From Alloyangia mangrovi (lineage in GTDB: Bacteria > Pseudomonadota > Alphaproteobacteria > Rhodobacterales > Rhodobacteraceae): DNA of 55,160 nt. Made by a program: the position numbers and the translations under genes. Below the pieces are notes generated by a model. The model was given only the letters and a program-made list of their open reading frames with translations, had not been told where the DNA came from and did not search any database. The stretch is taken from NCBI RefSeq assembly GCF_002300555.2, contig NZ_NTHN02000034.1, forward strand, positions 1 to 55,160, in the 5' to 3' direction. Shown piece after piece: positions 16,841-24,786 of the stretch (positions are counted from its first letter, which is position 1; each line of letters opens with the position of its first letter).

Positions 16841-18286
16841 ATGATGTGGTCGAGTTCAATTTCCAGGGGGCTGCTGGATCGAATTGGGAAGCCAGCGGTT
16901 TTTCTTGCTGCGGGGCTGCTGTCCTTCGCGGCTTTGCCCGGCGAGCTGGCCGCGCAGAGCCGGGACATCATCATCGACGATGGCACCGTCTCGAAGCTGG
17001 TGCTTGCGCCCAGCACGACGCTGACGGTCAACACCAACCAGCCCTTCGCCGACATCGTGATCGGCAACACCGGCATCGCTGACGTCTTCCCGCTCACCGA
17101 CACCTCGCTCTACATCCAGGCCAAGGCCTCGGGGCTGACCAACGTCACCCTCTATTCAACCGAGAAGCAGCTGCTCGAGGTGATCGATGTCCGCGTGCAG
17201 CTGGACTTCAGCGACCTCGAGAACGTCATCCGGCGCACGGTGCCAAGCGCCCGCGTCGATGTGCTCAACGTGAACAACCGCATCCGCCTGTCCGGGATCG
17301 TGAAGGACAACGTCGACCGCCAGCGCATCCTGCAGATCGCGTCGCAGTATTCGGCTGATCCGGTGGTCGATGCGCTGCGGGTCGCCAGCGCCCAGCAGGT
17401 CGAGCTCGACGTGCGGATCCTCGAGGTCGAGCGCAACTCCGGCCGCAGCCTCGGCGTCGACCTGACCGGCACCCGCGAGAACGGCGAGACAGCCTTTGTC
17501 ACCAATGGCGCGATCTTCGCGGCGCAATCGGGAACCCCCTTCGGCTCGGCCATCGGCGAGCTGCTCGAGATTTCGGGCTTCCAGATAGACATGGTGATCA
17601 ACGCGCTCGAGCAGAAGGGCCTCGCGCGGCGCCTTGCCAATCCCAAGCTGGTGACCACCAGCGGGATCGAGGCGAACTTCGTGGTCGGCGGCGAGGTGCC
17701 GATCAGCGTGGCGCAGGTCAACGAGAACGGCACCGCCGTGCAAAGCACCGACTACCGCGAATACGGTGTGCGTCTGAACTTCGTGCCGGTGGTTCTCGAC
17801 GACCAGCTGATCTCGTTGCAGATCATGCCCGAGGTCAGCGACATCGACCCCTCGGTCTCTGTGAACGGCCAGCCCGCCTTCATCTCGCGCAAGGCCGAGA
17901 CGACGGTGTCGCTGCGCAATGGCCAGAGCTTCGCGATCGCCGGGCTGCTGCAGGCGAACAACGCGCGCAGCGTCGACCAGGTGCCGTGGCTGGGGCAGAT
18001 CCCGGTGCTCGGCACGCTGTTCAGCTCGCGCAGCTTCGAGAAGCGTGAATCCGACCTGGTGATCCTGGTGACCCCGCGGCTGGTTGCCCCGGTGGGACCG
18101 GACACGCCGCTGCGCTCGCCGCTCGACACGACGCGCTCGTCCAATGACATCGAGCTGTTCCTGCTCGGCATGCTCGAGGTCGACCGTGATCTGCTGCGCC
18201 GCTTCCGCGAGGGCTCCGGCGTTGTCGGTCCCTATGGCCACATGATTGATCTGGAGTTTGACGATGCCGTCATTGCAAAGAAGTAA
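16841..18286 (+). CDS. cpaC: CpaC/RcpA secretin of the Tad pilus
   Basis: Outer-membrane secretin, 481 residues. Order of parts: signal peptide to about residue 38 (LPGELAAQ), a pilus N-terminal domain (IIIDDGTVSKLVL), a BON-like domain with RIRLSGIVKD at about 145-155, then the C-terminal secretin core. The core includes PKLVTTSGIEANFVVGGEVP, YGVRLNFVPVV, and the conserved VPWLGQIPVLGTLFSSRSF and SDLVILVTPRLV. It forms the channel through which the Flp pilus leaves. Two ATGs (16841, 16844) are adjacent. The small lipoprotein gene overlaps its end. Confidence 0.94.
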   Translation: MMWSSSISRGLLDRIGKPAVFLAAGLLSFAALPGELAAQSRDIIIDDGTVSKLVLAPSTTLTVNTNQPFADIVIGNTGIADVFPLTDTSLYIQAKASGLTNVTLYSTEKQLLEVIDVRVQLDFSDLENVIRRTVPSARVDVLNVNNRIRLSGIVKDNVDRQRILQIASQYSADPVVDALRVASAQQVELDVRILEVERNSGRSLGVDLTGTRENGETAFVTNGAIFAAQSGTPFGSAIGELLEISGFQIDMVINALEQKGLARRLANPKLVTTSGIEANFVVGGEVPISVAQVNENGTAVQSTDYREYGVRLNFVPVVLDDQLISLQIMPEVSDIDPSVSVNGQPAFISRKAETTVSLRNGQSFAIAGLLQANNARSVDQVPWLGQIPVLGTLFSSRSFEKRESDLVILVTPRLVAPVGPDTPLRSPLDTTRSSNDIELFLLGMLEVDRDLLRRFREGSGVVGPYGHMIDLEFDDAVIAKK

Positions 18287-18470
18287 GCCTCTTGTCGCCG
18301 CGGCTGCGGTGGCGCTCCTGCTGTCGGCCTGCGGATCGGCGGACTACCAGAACAACTGGGACACCTCCTCGGCCCGCAGCGGCGATGCGATGATGGCCAA
18401 CACCGCGATCCAGGAACTCGAGGCATGGCCGCCCGCGGCCTATCGCACGACGGTGGGATCCGGCGGGTGA
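18264..18470 (+). CDS. Small lipoprotein in the Tad locus
   Basis: A 68-residue protein with a signal peptide and lipobox (VALLLSACGS), so the mature form would be only about 46 residues, lipid-anchored through its Cys. The ATG at 18264 has GGAG about seven bases upstream and overlaps the end of cpaC by 23 bases, so it is likely co-translated. Its position after the secretin matches the place of CpaD-type lipoproteins in other loci, but it is far too short for CpaD and shows no similarity I can see. A pilotin-like helper of the secretin is a guess. Confidence 0.72.
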   Translation: MPSLQRSKPLVAAAAVALLLSACGSADYQNNWDTSSARSGDAMMANTAIQELEAWPPAAYRTTVGSGG

Positions 18471-18525
18471 GCTGACACCCCAAAGATTGCCGGATCCGGG
18501 CACAGTATTCTTTCCGGTTCCGGCA

Positions 18526-18558
18526 GGGTCAATTTTTCGGACCCGAGACATTTTTTTT
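18526..18558 (+). terminator. Possible weak terminator after the small lipoprotein
   Basis: GGGTC (18526-18530) pairs with GACCC (18540-18544), followed after six bases by eight T (18551-18558). The stem is only five base pairs, so any termination is probably partial. It sits just before the TadE start at 18571. Confidence 0.35.
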
Positions 18559-18570
18559 GCGAGTCTCTAG

Positions 18571-19044
18571 ATGTTTAAGTCGAGACGTTCATTCAGGAAG
18601 GACGAGCGGGGCAGCGTCTTCGTCGAGGCGCTCATCGTGTTCCCGGTGCTGACGCTTGTCACCTTCGGACTGCTCGAGGTCGGTAACATCCTGTGGGAGC
18701 GCGAGCAGATGCAGGCCGGACTGCGGGATGCGGCGCGCTACTGGTCGCGCTGCCGTCCGGTGACCGACAATTACGGGGCGACCTGCTCCGAAGACTACGC
18801 CCGCAACATCGCCTTTTACGGTGCGCCTGTCGCCGGAACGGTGCTCCGGGTGCCGGGCTGGGACGAGGCTTCCGAGATCACCTTCAGCCCGGCCAAGGCG
18901 GATCTGCCGACGAACCCAGCACCGGGCGATCTGGTCGTCGTCTCGGGGCAGGTGGTCTATTCCGGCTCGGGCGCCTTCGATCTGCTCTTCGGCGATGCGC
19001 TGACGATCGCCCACGCGGTCGAGCTGAGGCACATCGGATGGTAG
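18571..19044 (+). CDS. tadE: TadE-like pseudopilin
   Basis: A 157-residue TadE-family protein. The N-terminus has a basic leader, then RGSVFVEALIVFPVLTLVTFGLLEVGNILW, quoted here as one membrane helix with the Glu of the processing motif at about residue 19. The remaining part is periplasmic with two Cys (CRPVTDN, TCSEDY). In Aggregatibacter TadE and TadF are processed by TadV and needed for pilus production. The stop overlaps the start of the next TadE-like gene, so the two are probably made together. Confidence 0.86.
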   Translation: MFKSRRSFRKDERGSVFVEALIVFPVLTLVTFGLLEVGNILWEREQMQAGLRDAARYWSRCRPVTDNYGATCSEDYARNIAFYGAPVAGTVLRVPGWDEASEITFSPAKADLPTNPAPGDLVVVSGQVVYSGSGAFDLLFGDALTIAHAVELRHIGW

Positions 19045-19664
19045 TCCGTGCGCTGCATCGGCAACCGTTTCTCCGCGAAACCTCGGGTCTTGCGATGACC
19101 GAGGCCCTGATCGTCGTGCCGGTGCTGATGCTGGTCTGCGGCGCGATGGTCGAGTTTGGCCTGATGGTCTACGAGTGGAACCAGACGCTGAAGGCGATGC
19201 AGGTCGGTGCGCGCCGCGCGGCGGTCTCGACGCCGCTCACCGACATCAGCGCGCTGTCGGATTACGGCGCGAGTCTGAGCCAAGGCGACCCGGTCCCGAT
19301 GCCGCCGCCGGATCCCCCGGAGCCTGGGAACACCTACGCGGTCAGCTGCGGAGCCGGGGCCAGCCCCTGCGATGAGGCGGCTCTCACCCGGCTGATGAAC
19401 GGCAGCGACGACGACGGCTCCGGGATTACCGGCATTCGCGACATCGCGCCTTTCATCGCTCCCGAGAATATCCGGATCACCTATCAGCACTCCGGCCTCG
19501 GCTACGTCGGTCGGCCATTTGGGCCGGTGCTGACGGTCACGCTCGAGGTGCGTGACCTGGCCTTCGATCTGCTTCTGCTCGACATGCTGGTGCCGATCAC
19601 CATCCCCGCCCACCCGGTGGCCATCACCAGCGAAGACCTGTCCGATTGCGAGGAACCCTGCTGA
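19038..19664 (+). CDS. Second TadE/TadF-like pseudopilin
   Basis: A 208-residue protein with the same N-terminal design: a basic leader, GLAMTEALIVVPVLMLVCGAMVEFGLMV as a single helix (Glu in TEAL), and a periplasmic part with a Pro-rich turn (PMPPPDPPEP) and paired Cys (VSCGAGASPCDEA). It ends in CEEPC. It fills the TadF position. The ATG at 19038 lies within the end of tadE, and its TGA overlaps the cpaE ATG, so translation is coupled on both sides. Confidence 0.84.
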   Translation: MVVRALHRQPFLRETSGLAMTEALIVVPVLMLVCGAMVEFGLMVYEWNQTLKAMQVGARRAAVSTPLTDISALSDYGASLSQGDPVPMPPPDPPEPGNTYAVSCGAGASPCDEAALTRLMNGSDDDGSGITGIRDIAPFIAPENIRITYQHSGLGYVGRPFGPVLTVTLEVRDLAFDLLLLDMLVPITIPAHPVAITSEDLSDCEEPC

Positions 19665-20839
19665 TGAACATGACCGTCGAAGGACCCAAGGCCATCGCGA
19701 ACATCCCCATGACGCGCATGCTGGTGCTGACCGGGGAGGGGGCGGATAGCGGCGAGATCGAGACCCTGGTCGGCTTCTCGCCGCGCATCAGCGTCTCGCC
19801 GCTGGAGGCGGCGCGGCTGCCCGAGCAGCTGGCGGGCAGTGCCGCCGATCTGGTCGTTGCCAACCTTGGCGGGCTGGGAGATGCGCAGATTCATCTTCTG
19901 GGAGACATCCGGTCGCTGGCGCCGCAACTGCCGCTGATCGTCGTTTCGCCGCAGCTTTCGTCCGAGGAAACCCGCCGCCTCTTCAAGCTCGACATCCAGG
20001 ACTGGCTGCCGAGGCCGCTGCAGGCCGGGGACCTGATCGACAGCATCCAGAAGGTCCTGCGCAGCCGGCAGGTGGGCGGCAACCGGGTCCACGCGGTGGT
20101 CTCGGCGGTCGGCGGCGCAGGGGCGACGACGCTGGCGCTGAGCATGGCCGATCTCGCGGCGGGCCAGATCATGCGCCGACAGGGATCGGTTGCGCTTTTC
20201 GATCTGGATTTCTCTTTGGGGAACTGCGGTTACGCGATAAATGCGGTCAATGAGTTCAACCTCGGCAGCGTCGCCGCAACGCCGCGGCGGGTCGATGCCG
20301 AGTTCATGAAGGTGATCCAGAAGAAGCCTCCGGCGGGCTTTTTCCTCTATTCCTTCAAGCGTCCCGAGCTGAACACCGAGCTGAACGGATACGAGCTGGT
20401 GCTGCGGATGCTCGATGCGGTGAGCGCGGAGCATGACCTCACCTTCCTCGACATCCCCTACTACGAGACCGAGTGGAGAGAGGATGTCTTCTCGGCGGTG
20501 AACAGTTTCTCGCTGGTGTGCGAACTCAACCTGCCGGCGATCAAGCACACGCTTGACCAGATCGCCCGCATCCGCGCGCTGCGAGGCCGGGACGTGCCGG
20601 TGCATGTGCTGATCAACAAGCATGAGAGCAGCCTTTTCGGGACGCGCATCGGCAAGCGCCGCCTGCGCGAGCTCTTCGAGGAAACGCCTTTCCACTTTCT
20701 GCCCTCTGCCGCGGCCCAGCTCGGACAGGCACTGGACCGCGGCGTGCTGCCCAGCGAGGTGAGCAAGCGGTCGCGTTTCCTGAAGGCGTTGGCGAAATAC
20801 ATGAAGGCGGTAGAGATGACCGCGGAGATCGCAAAATGA
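19664..20839 (+). CDS. cpaE: CpaE/TadZ pilus localisation ATPase-like protein
   Basis: A 391-residue member of the ParA/MinD-like CpaE/TadZ family, which places the pilus machine at the cell pole. An N-terminal receiver-like domain (LVVANLGGLGD, LPLIVVSPQLS, LDIQDWLPRPL) is followed by the ATPase-like domain with the degenerate loop AVGGAGATTLALS near residues 148-160. No Lys occupies the usual Walker A positions. FDLDFSLGN and DIPYYETEW follow in the Walker B area. The ATG overlaps the previous stop as TGATG, and the stop overlaps the L,D-transpeptidase start as ATGA. Confidence 0.88.
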   Translation: MNMTVEGPKAIANIPMTRMLVLTGEGADSGEIETLVGFSPRISVSPLEAARLPEQLAGSAADLVVANLGGLGDAQIHLLGDIRSLAPQLPLIVVSPQLSSEETRRLFKLDIQDWLPRPLQAGDLIDSIQKVLRSRQVGGNRVHAVVSAVGGAGATTLALSMADLAAGQIMRRQGSVALFDLDFSLGNCGYAINAVNEFNLGSVAATPRRVDAEFMKVIQKKPPAGFFLYSFKRPELNTELNGYELVLRMLDAVSAEHDLTFLDIPYYETEWREDVFSAVNSFSLVCELNLPAIKHTLDQIARIRALRGRDVPVHVLINKHESSLFGTRIGKRRLRELFEETPFHFLPSAAAQLGQALDRGVLPSEVSKRSRFLKALAKYMKAVEMTAEIAK

Positions 20840-21396
20840 CTGGAGATCGGCCCAGCCGGCGAAGGGTGATCGCCATGGTGTTCGGGGCCGCTCTTATGCC
20901 TCGGAGCGCGATGGCGCAGAACAAGGCGGTGCCGCGCGACCACGGACCGCGCAGCGTCGAGCTGGTGCGCTACGATGGCGCAGAGCCGCCGGGCACCATC
21001 CTCATCTCGAACGCCGAGCGGGTGCTGCTGCGCGTGCTCGGCGAGGGCCGGGCGGAGCGCTATCGCATCTCTGTTGGCCGCGAGGGGTTCACCTGGGTCG
21101 GGACAACCTATGTCGGGCGCAAGGAGGAATGGCCGGGCTGGCGGCCACCGGCCGAGATGCGCCAGCGCGACGGCTCGCTGCCGGACTACGTGCCACCGGG
21201 GCCCTACAACCCGCTCGGGGCGCGGGCGCTCTATCTCTACAGCGGTGGCAGCGACACGCTTTACCGCATCCATGGCACGAATTCCTCCGGCACGCTCGGC
21301 GGATACGAGACCTCGGGCTGTTTCCGCCTGTCGAACGCGGACGTGCTCGAGCTGTTCGGGAAGGTTGCAATCGGAACCAAGGTGATCGTGCGGTAG
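20836..21396 (+). CDS. L,D-transpeptidase (YkuD family) inside the Tad operon
   Basis: A 186-residue protein with an N-terminal export signal containing Arg-Arg-Arg (SRRRVIAMVFGAAL, cleavage near AMAQ), possibly Tat-dependent. The YkuD catalytic motif is complete: His146 in HGTNSSG, then Ser160-Gly-Cys162-Phe-Arg164 (TSGCFRLS). Such enzymes cross-link peptidoglycan 3-3, attach proteins to it, or exchange its peptides, in the periplasm. The ATG overlaps the cpaE stop as ATGA and cpaF follows 18 bases later, so it is an operon member. A role in opening or anchoring the wall for the pilus is inferred from position only. Confidence 0.9.
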   Translation: MTGDRPSRRRVIAMVFGAALMPRSAMAQNKAVPRDHGPRSVELVRYDGAEPPGTILISNAERVLLRVLGEGRAERYRISVGREGFTWVGTTYVGRKEEWPGWRPPAEMRQRDGSLPDYVPPGPYNPLGARALYLYSGGSDTLYRIHGTNSSGTLGGYETSGCFRLSNADVLELFGKVAIGTKVIVR

Positions 21397-21414
21397 CGCA
21401 GGGAGGGTACCCCC

Positions 21415-22791
21415 ATGGCAGGGCGATTTTTCAGGAAGTCGGAGGCGTCGGAGCGGGTCGTCGCGTTGCAGGTGCCCGAGCCGGTGCCTCCGGCGCCGGG
21501 CGCGCAGGCCGCCTATGAGCAGCCGGATTTCGTCAACGAGCGGGTCACCCTGCACCGTTTCCTGATCGACAAGATTAACCTGTCGATCCTCGACACCATG
21601 GAAGAGGACGAGATCCACGAGGAGTTGCGCCCGCTGGTGCGCAGCTACGCCAAGGAGCACAATTTCCCGCTCAGCGCCTCGGAGCTCGATGATCTGATCG
21701 TCAGTATCGGCGACGAGATGCTCGGCCTTGGCCCGATCGAGCCGCTGCTCGACGACGACACGATCAGCGACATCCTCATCGTCGGCGCGGGCACGGTCTT
21801 TGTCGAGCGCTTCGGCCGGCTCGAGCGGGCCAAGGTCCGCTTCAAGGACGAGGATCACCTGCTGCGGATCATCAACAAGATCGTCGCCTCGGTCGGCCGC
21901 AGGGTGGATGAATCCTCGCCGCTGGTCGACGCCCGGCTTGCCGACGGCTCGCGGGTGAACGTCGCGATCCGCCCGGTGGCGGTGGACGGCCCGCAGGTGT
22001 CGATCCGCAAGTTCGCAAAGCGGCCCTATTCGCTGGACCGGCTGGTCGACAACTCCGCCTTGGCGCCGGGCATGGCGGCGCTGCTTGCCGCGGCGGTCGA
22101 GGGCAAGGTGTCGATCGTCGTCTCGGGCGGCACGGGCTCGGGCAAGACCACCATGCTCAACGCGCTCTCGGCCTATATCCCGCATGGCGAGCGGCTGGTG
22201 ACCATCGAGGACGCGGCGGAACTGCAACTGCAGCAGCCGCATGTGGTGCGGCTCGAGACCCGCCCGCCGACGGTGGACGGGCGCAACGAAATCCTGCAGC
22301 GCGACCTGGTGAAGAACGCGCTGCGGATGCGGCCCGACCGGATCATCATCGGCGAGGTGCGGGGCGGCGAGGCCTTCGACATGCTGCAGGCGATGAACAC
22401 CGGCCACGAAGGCTCGATGTCGACAATCCACGCCAACAACCCGCGCGATGCCATCGCCCGCATGGAGCAGATGGTCGGCATGGCGGGCATGCCGATGAAC
22501 CAGACCAGCATCCGCGCGCAGATCACCTCGGCGGTCGATCTCATCGTGCAGCTCGAGCGGCTGCGCGACGGCACCCGCCGTGTGACCTCGATCTCGGAGA
22601 TCACCGGCATGGAGGGCGACGTTGTGCAGCTTCAGGAGATCATGAGGTTCAAGCGCAGCGGCATCGACGAGGAGGGCCGGGTGCTGGGCAGCTTCCGCGC
22701 CACCGGCATCCGGCCACGGTTCCTCGACGATCTGCAGGCGCAGGGTCTGCTGCTGAAGTCCGATCACTTCGATCCCTCGAAGGAGCTGTGA
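21415..22791 (+). CDS. cpaF: CpaF/TadA pilus assembly ATPase
   Basis: Cytoplasmic secretion ATPase of 458 residues that drives pilus polymerisation. An N-terminal helical domain is followed by the type II/IV secretion ATPase core: Walker [10 protein letters not shown] near residue 238, Asp box [12 protein letters not shown], Walker [18 protein letters not shown] and His box [14 protein letters not shown]. Length matches the family. The start follows GGGAGGG. It should be a hexamer docked on TadB and TadC. Confidence 0.95.
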   Translation: MAGRFFRKSEASERVVALQVPEPVPPAPGAQAAYEQPDFVNERVTLHRFLIDKINLSILDTMEEDEIHEELRPLVRSYAKEHNFPLSASELDDLIVSIGDEMLGLGPIEPLLDDDTISDILIVGAGTVFVERFGRLERAKVRFKDEDHLLRIINKIVASVGRRVDESSPLVDARLADGSRVNVAIRPVAVDGPQVSIRKFAKRPYSLDRLVDNSALAPGMAALLAAAVEGKVSIVVSGGTGSGKTTMLNALSAYIPHGERLVTIEDAAELQLQQPHVVRLETRPPTVDGRNEILQRDLVKNALRMRPDRIIIGEVRGGEAFDMLQAMNTGHEGSMSTIHANNPRDAIARMEQMVGMAGMPMNQTSIRAQITSAVDLIVQLERLRDGTRRVTSISEITGMEGDVVQLQEIMRFKRSGIDEEGRVLGSFRATGIRPRFLDDLQAQGLLLKSDHFDPSKEL

Positions 22792-22792
22792 G

Positions 22793-23752
22793 ATGCTGAA
22801 TGCCCCCATTGCCATTTACGGGCTGATCTTCATCGCCGTGCTGCTGGTCACCGACACCGTGCTGCGCGCGGTCTTCTCGGCACGGCGCAATTCGCTCGAG
22901 GTCCGCAACCGGCTCGAGGCGCTGAAGCTCAAGAGGGGTGCCGAGGTGGCCTATTCGGAGCTGCTGCTGCGGCGCGGGGTCGGCAGCGGGACACGCGAGC
23001 CGCTCTTCGAGGCGCTGCGGCGCTTCTATGCGCAGACCGGGCTCGACATGCCGCTGGGCAAGCGGCTGCTGGTTCTTGCCGGGTTCTTCCTTGCCGGTTT
23101 CCTGCTGGGCCGGCTGTTCGTCGGCGTCGCGGGGCTGGGCAACCTGGCCTTTGCGGCCGGCTTCACCGTGGTGCTGACCGGCCTGCTGCTCTACCGCCGC
23201 CGCCAGTCGCGGATCAAGACGCTGACCGCCCAGCTTGCCCCGGCGATCGACATCATCGTGCGCAGCCTCAACGCCGGGCACCCCCTCGCCTCGGCGATCG
23301 CGCTGGTGGCCCGGGAGATGCCCGATCCGCTGGGCTCGGAATTCGGCATCCTCAGCGACCAGATGACCTTTGGGCTCGAGCTCGACCAGGCGATGCTGCA
23401 CATGATCGAGCGCGTCGGGGCCCCCGAGCTGAACCTCCTGGCGGTGACCGTGAGCGTGCAGCGCGGCACCGGCGGCAACCTGTCGGAGATCCTCGAGAAC
23501 CTGGCGCAGATGATCCGCGCGCGGCTGATGATCAAGGCGAAGATCCGGGCGATCTCGGCAGAGGGTCGGATCACCGCCTGGATCATGATGGGCTTTCCGT
23601 TTTTCCTGTTCTTCCTGATCCGCAGCCTGCAGCCGAAGTATTTCGATCCGGTCTGGGAAAGCGGATACGGCCCCGCGCTGGTGACCGGCGGCCTGGTGGT
23701 GATGGCGATCGGCATGGTGATCGTCCGCAAGCTCGTGAATTTCGACTACTGA
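22793..23752 (+). CDS. tadB: TadB inner-membrane platform protein
   Basis: A 319-residue GspF/TadB-type membrane protein. Membrane segments are at about residues 3-23, in the middle (LLVLAGFFLAGFLLGRLFVG and AAGFTVVLTGLLLY) and near the C-terminus (WIMMGFPFFLFFLI, LVTGGLVVMAIGMVIV). The cytoplasmic T2SSF domain between them contains APAIDIIVRSLNAGHPL and RGTGGNLSEILENLA, the usual signature. It starts two bases after the cpaF stop and forms the assembly platform with TadC. Confidence 0.93.
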   Translation: MLNAPIAIYGLIFIAVLLVTDTVLRAVFSARRNSLEVRNRLEALKLKRGAEVAYSELLLRRGVGSGTREPLFEALRRFYAQTGLDMPLGKRLLVLAGFFLAGFLLGRLFVGVAGLGNLAFAAGFTVVLTGLLLYRRRQSRIKTLTAQLAPAIDIIVRSLNAGHPLASAIALVAREMPDPLGSEFGILSDQMTFGLELDQAMLHMIERVGAPELNLLAVTVSVQRGTGGNLSEILENLAQMIRARLMIKAKIRAISAEGRITAWIMMGFPFFLFFLIRSLQPKYFDPVWESGYGPALVTGGLVVMAIGMVIVRKLVNFDY

Positions 23753-23779
23753 CCAGCCGGGCCACCGGGGAGGTGTGTG

Positions 23780-24701
23780 ATGAATGAGACCCTGATCCTG
23801 ATCGCGATCTTCGTCGCGGTGCTCATCGCGAGTTTCGCGCTGCTCAGTTTCCTCACCCAGCGCAGGGACGTGCAGCGCAATATCGAGGACACCCGGCGTC
23901 GGCGGCGCAGCGAAAACGAGATCGACGCGCTGCTCGGCACCGGCAATGATCGGCTGCGCTATTACCTCGACGTGGTCCAGAACGGCCACAAGGACAGCCT
24001 GAAGATGCGGCTGGTGCAGGCCGGCTACCTTTCGCGTTCGGCGATCGCCAAGTTCCACCTGCTGCGCATCGCGGTCTCGCTCTCGGTCTTCCTCGTGGTG
24101 CATCTGGCCCTGCAGAAGCTCGTGCCGGAGGCGAGTGGCGCGATGCTGATGGCGCTGGCCGCCATGGCCGGGGGGGCTGGCCTTCATGCTCTGCGCGATG
24201 ATCCTCGAGCGCATCGGCCTTAGGCGCATGCGCGAGTTCCGCAAGATCTTTCCCGATTTCATGGACCTGCTGCTGGTGTGCGTGGATGCCGGTCTCAGCA
24301 TCGAGGCGGCGATGGACCGGGTCACCCGCGAGTTCCTGCAGACCATCCCGGATTTCGGCGTGCAGCTCTCGATCATCAACCTCGAGGTGCGCGCCGGCCG
24401 ACCGCTTCACGAGGCACTGAACAATTTCGCGACCCGGGTGCGGATCGAGGAGGCGCGGACGCTGGCGATCCTGTTCCGGCAGTCCGAGGAGCTTGGCTCG
24501 AGCGTCAGCCGCACACTGCGCACTTTCGCCCGCGAGATGCGCGACCATCGGCTGGTGAAGGCCGAGGAAAAGGCGAACGCGCTGCCGGTAAAGATGCTGT
24601 TCCCGATGGCGCTGTGCATGTTTCCGGTCAGCATCCTGATCGTGCTCGTGCCGATCATGATGACCATCCTCGAGCTGTTCCGGACGATGGCGCCGGGCTG
24701 A
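23780..24701 (+). pseudogene. tadC: TadC inner-membrane platform protein, frameshifted
   Basis: Second T2SSF-domain platform protein. The first frame gives the N-terminal membrane segment and a soluble stretch up to MLMALAAMAGG. It then breaks at a run of seven G (24170-24176) and would end at 24223. The second frame continues with AFMLCAMILERIGLRRMREF and carries the conserved FPDFMDLLLVCVDAGLSIEAA and the C-terminal helix to 24701. Removing one G restores a protein of 306 residues, the normal TadC length. The ATG at 23780 follows GGGGAGG. An assembly error is the simplest explanation, since the rest of the locus is intact. Confidence 0.85.
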
Positions 24702-24735
24702 GCGCGGGCCCGGAAAGTCCGGGCTGCCGAAAGAA

Positions 24736-24766
24736 AGAAGGCGCCGGCTCAACGCCGGCGCCTTCT
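24736..24766. terminator. Bidirectional terminator between tadC and the AAA+ gene
   Basis: A perfect 13-bp stem (24736-24748 with 24754-24766) and a five-base loop TCAAC. The outer part is AAG/CTT-rich on both sides, giving short U-rich tails for either strand. It lies between the convergent tadC and the AAA+ ATPase gene. Confidence 0.85.
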
Positions 24767-24786
24767 TCTGTTCGGGGTGCGGGCCG

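Noticed and set aside
20461-22815. A 784-codon minus-strand frame over cpaE, the L,D-transpeptidase and cpaF
   Set aside because: Antisense to three genes with intact motifs; composition is that of a shadow frame.
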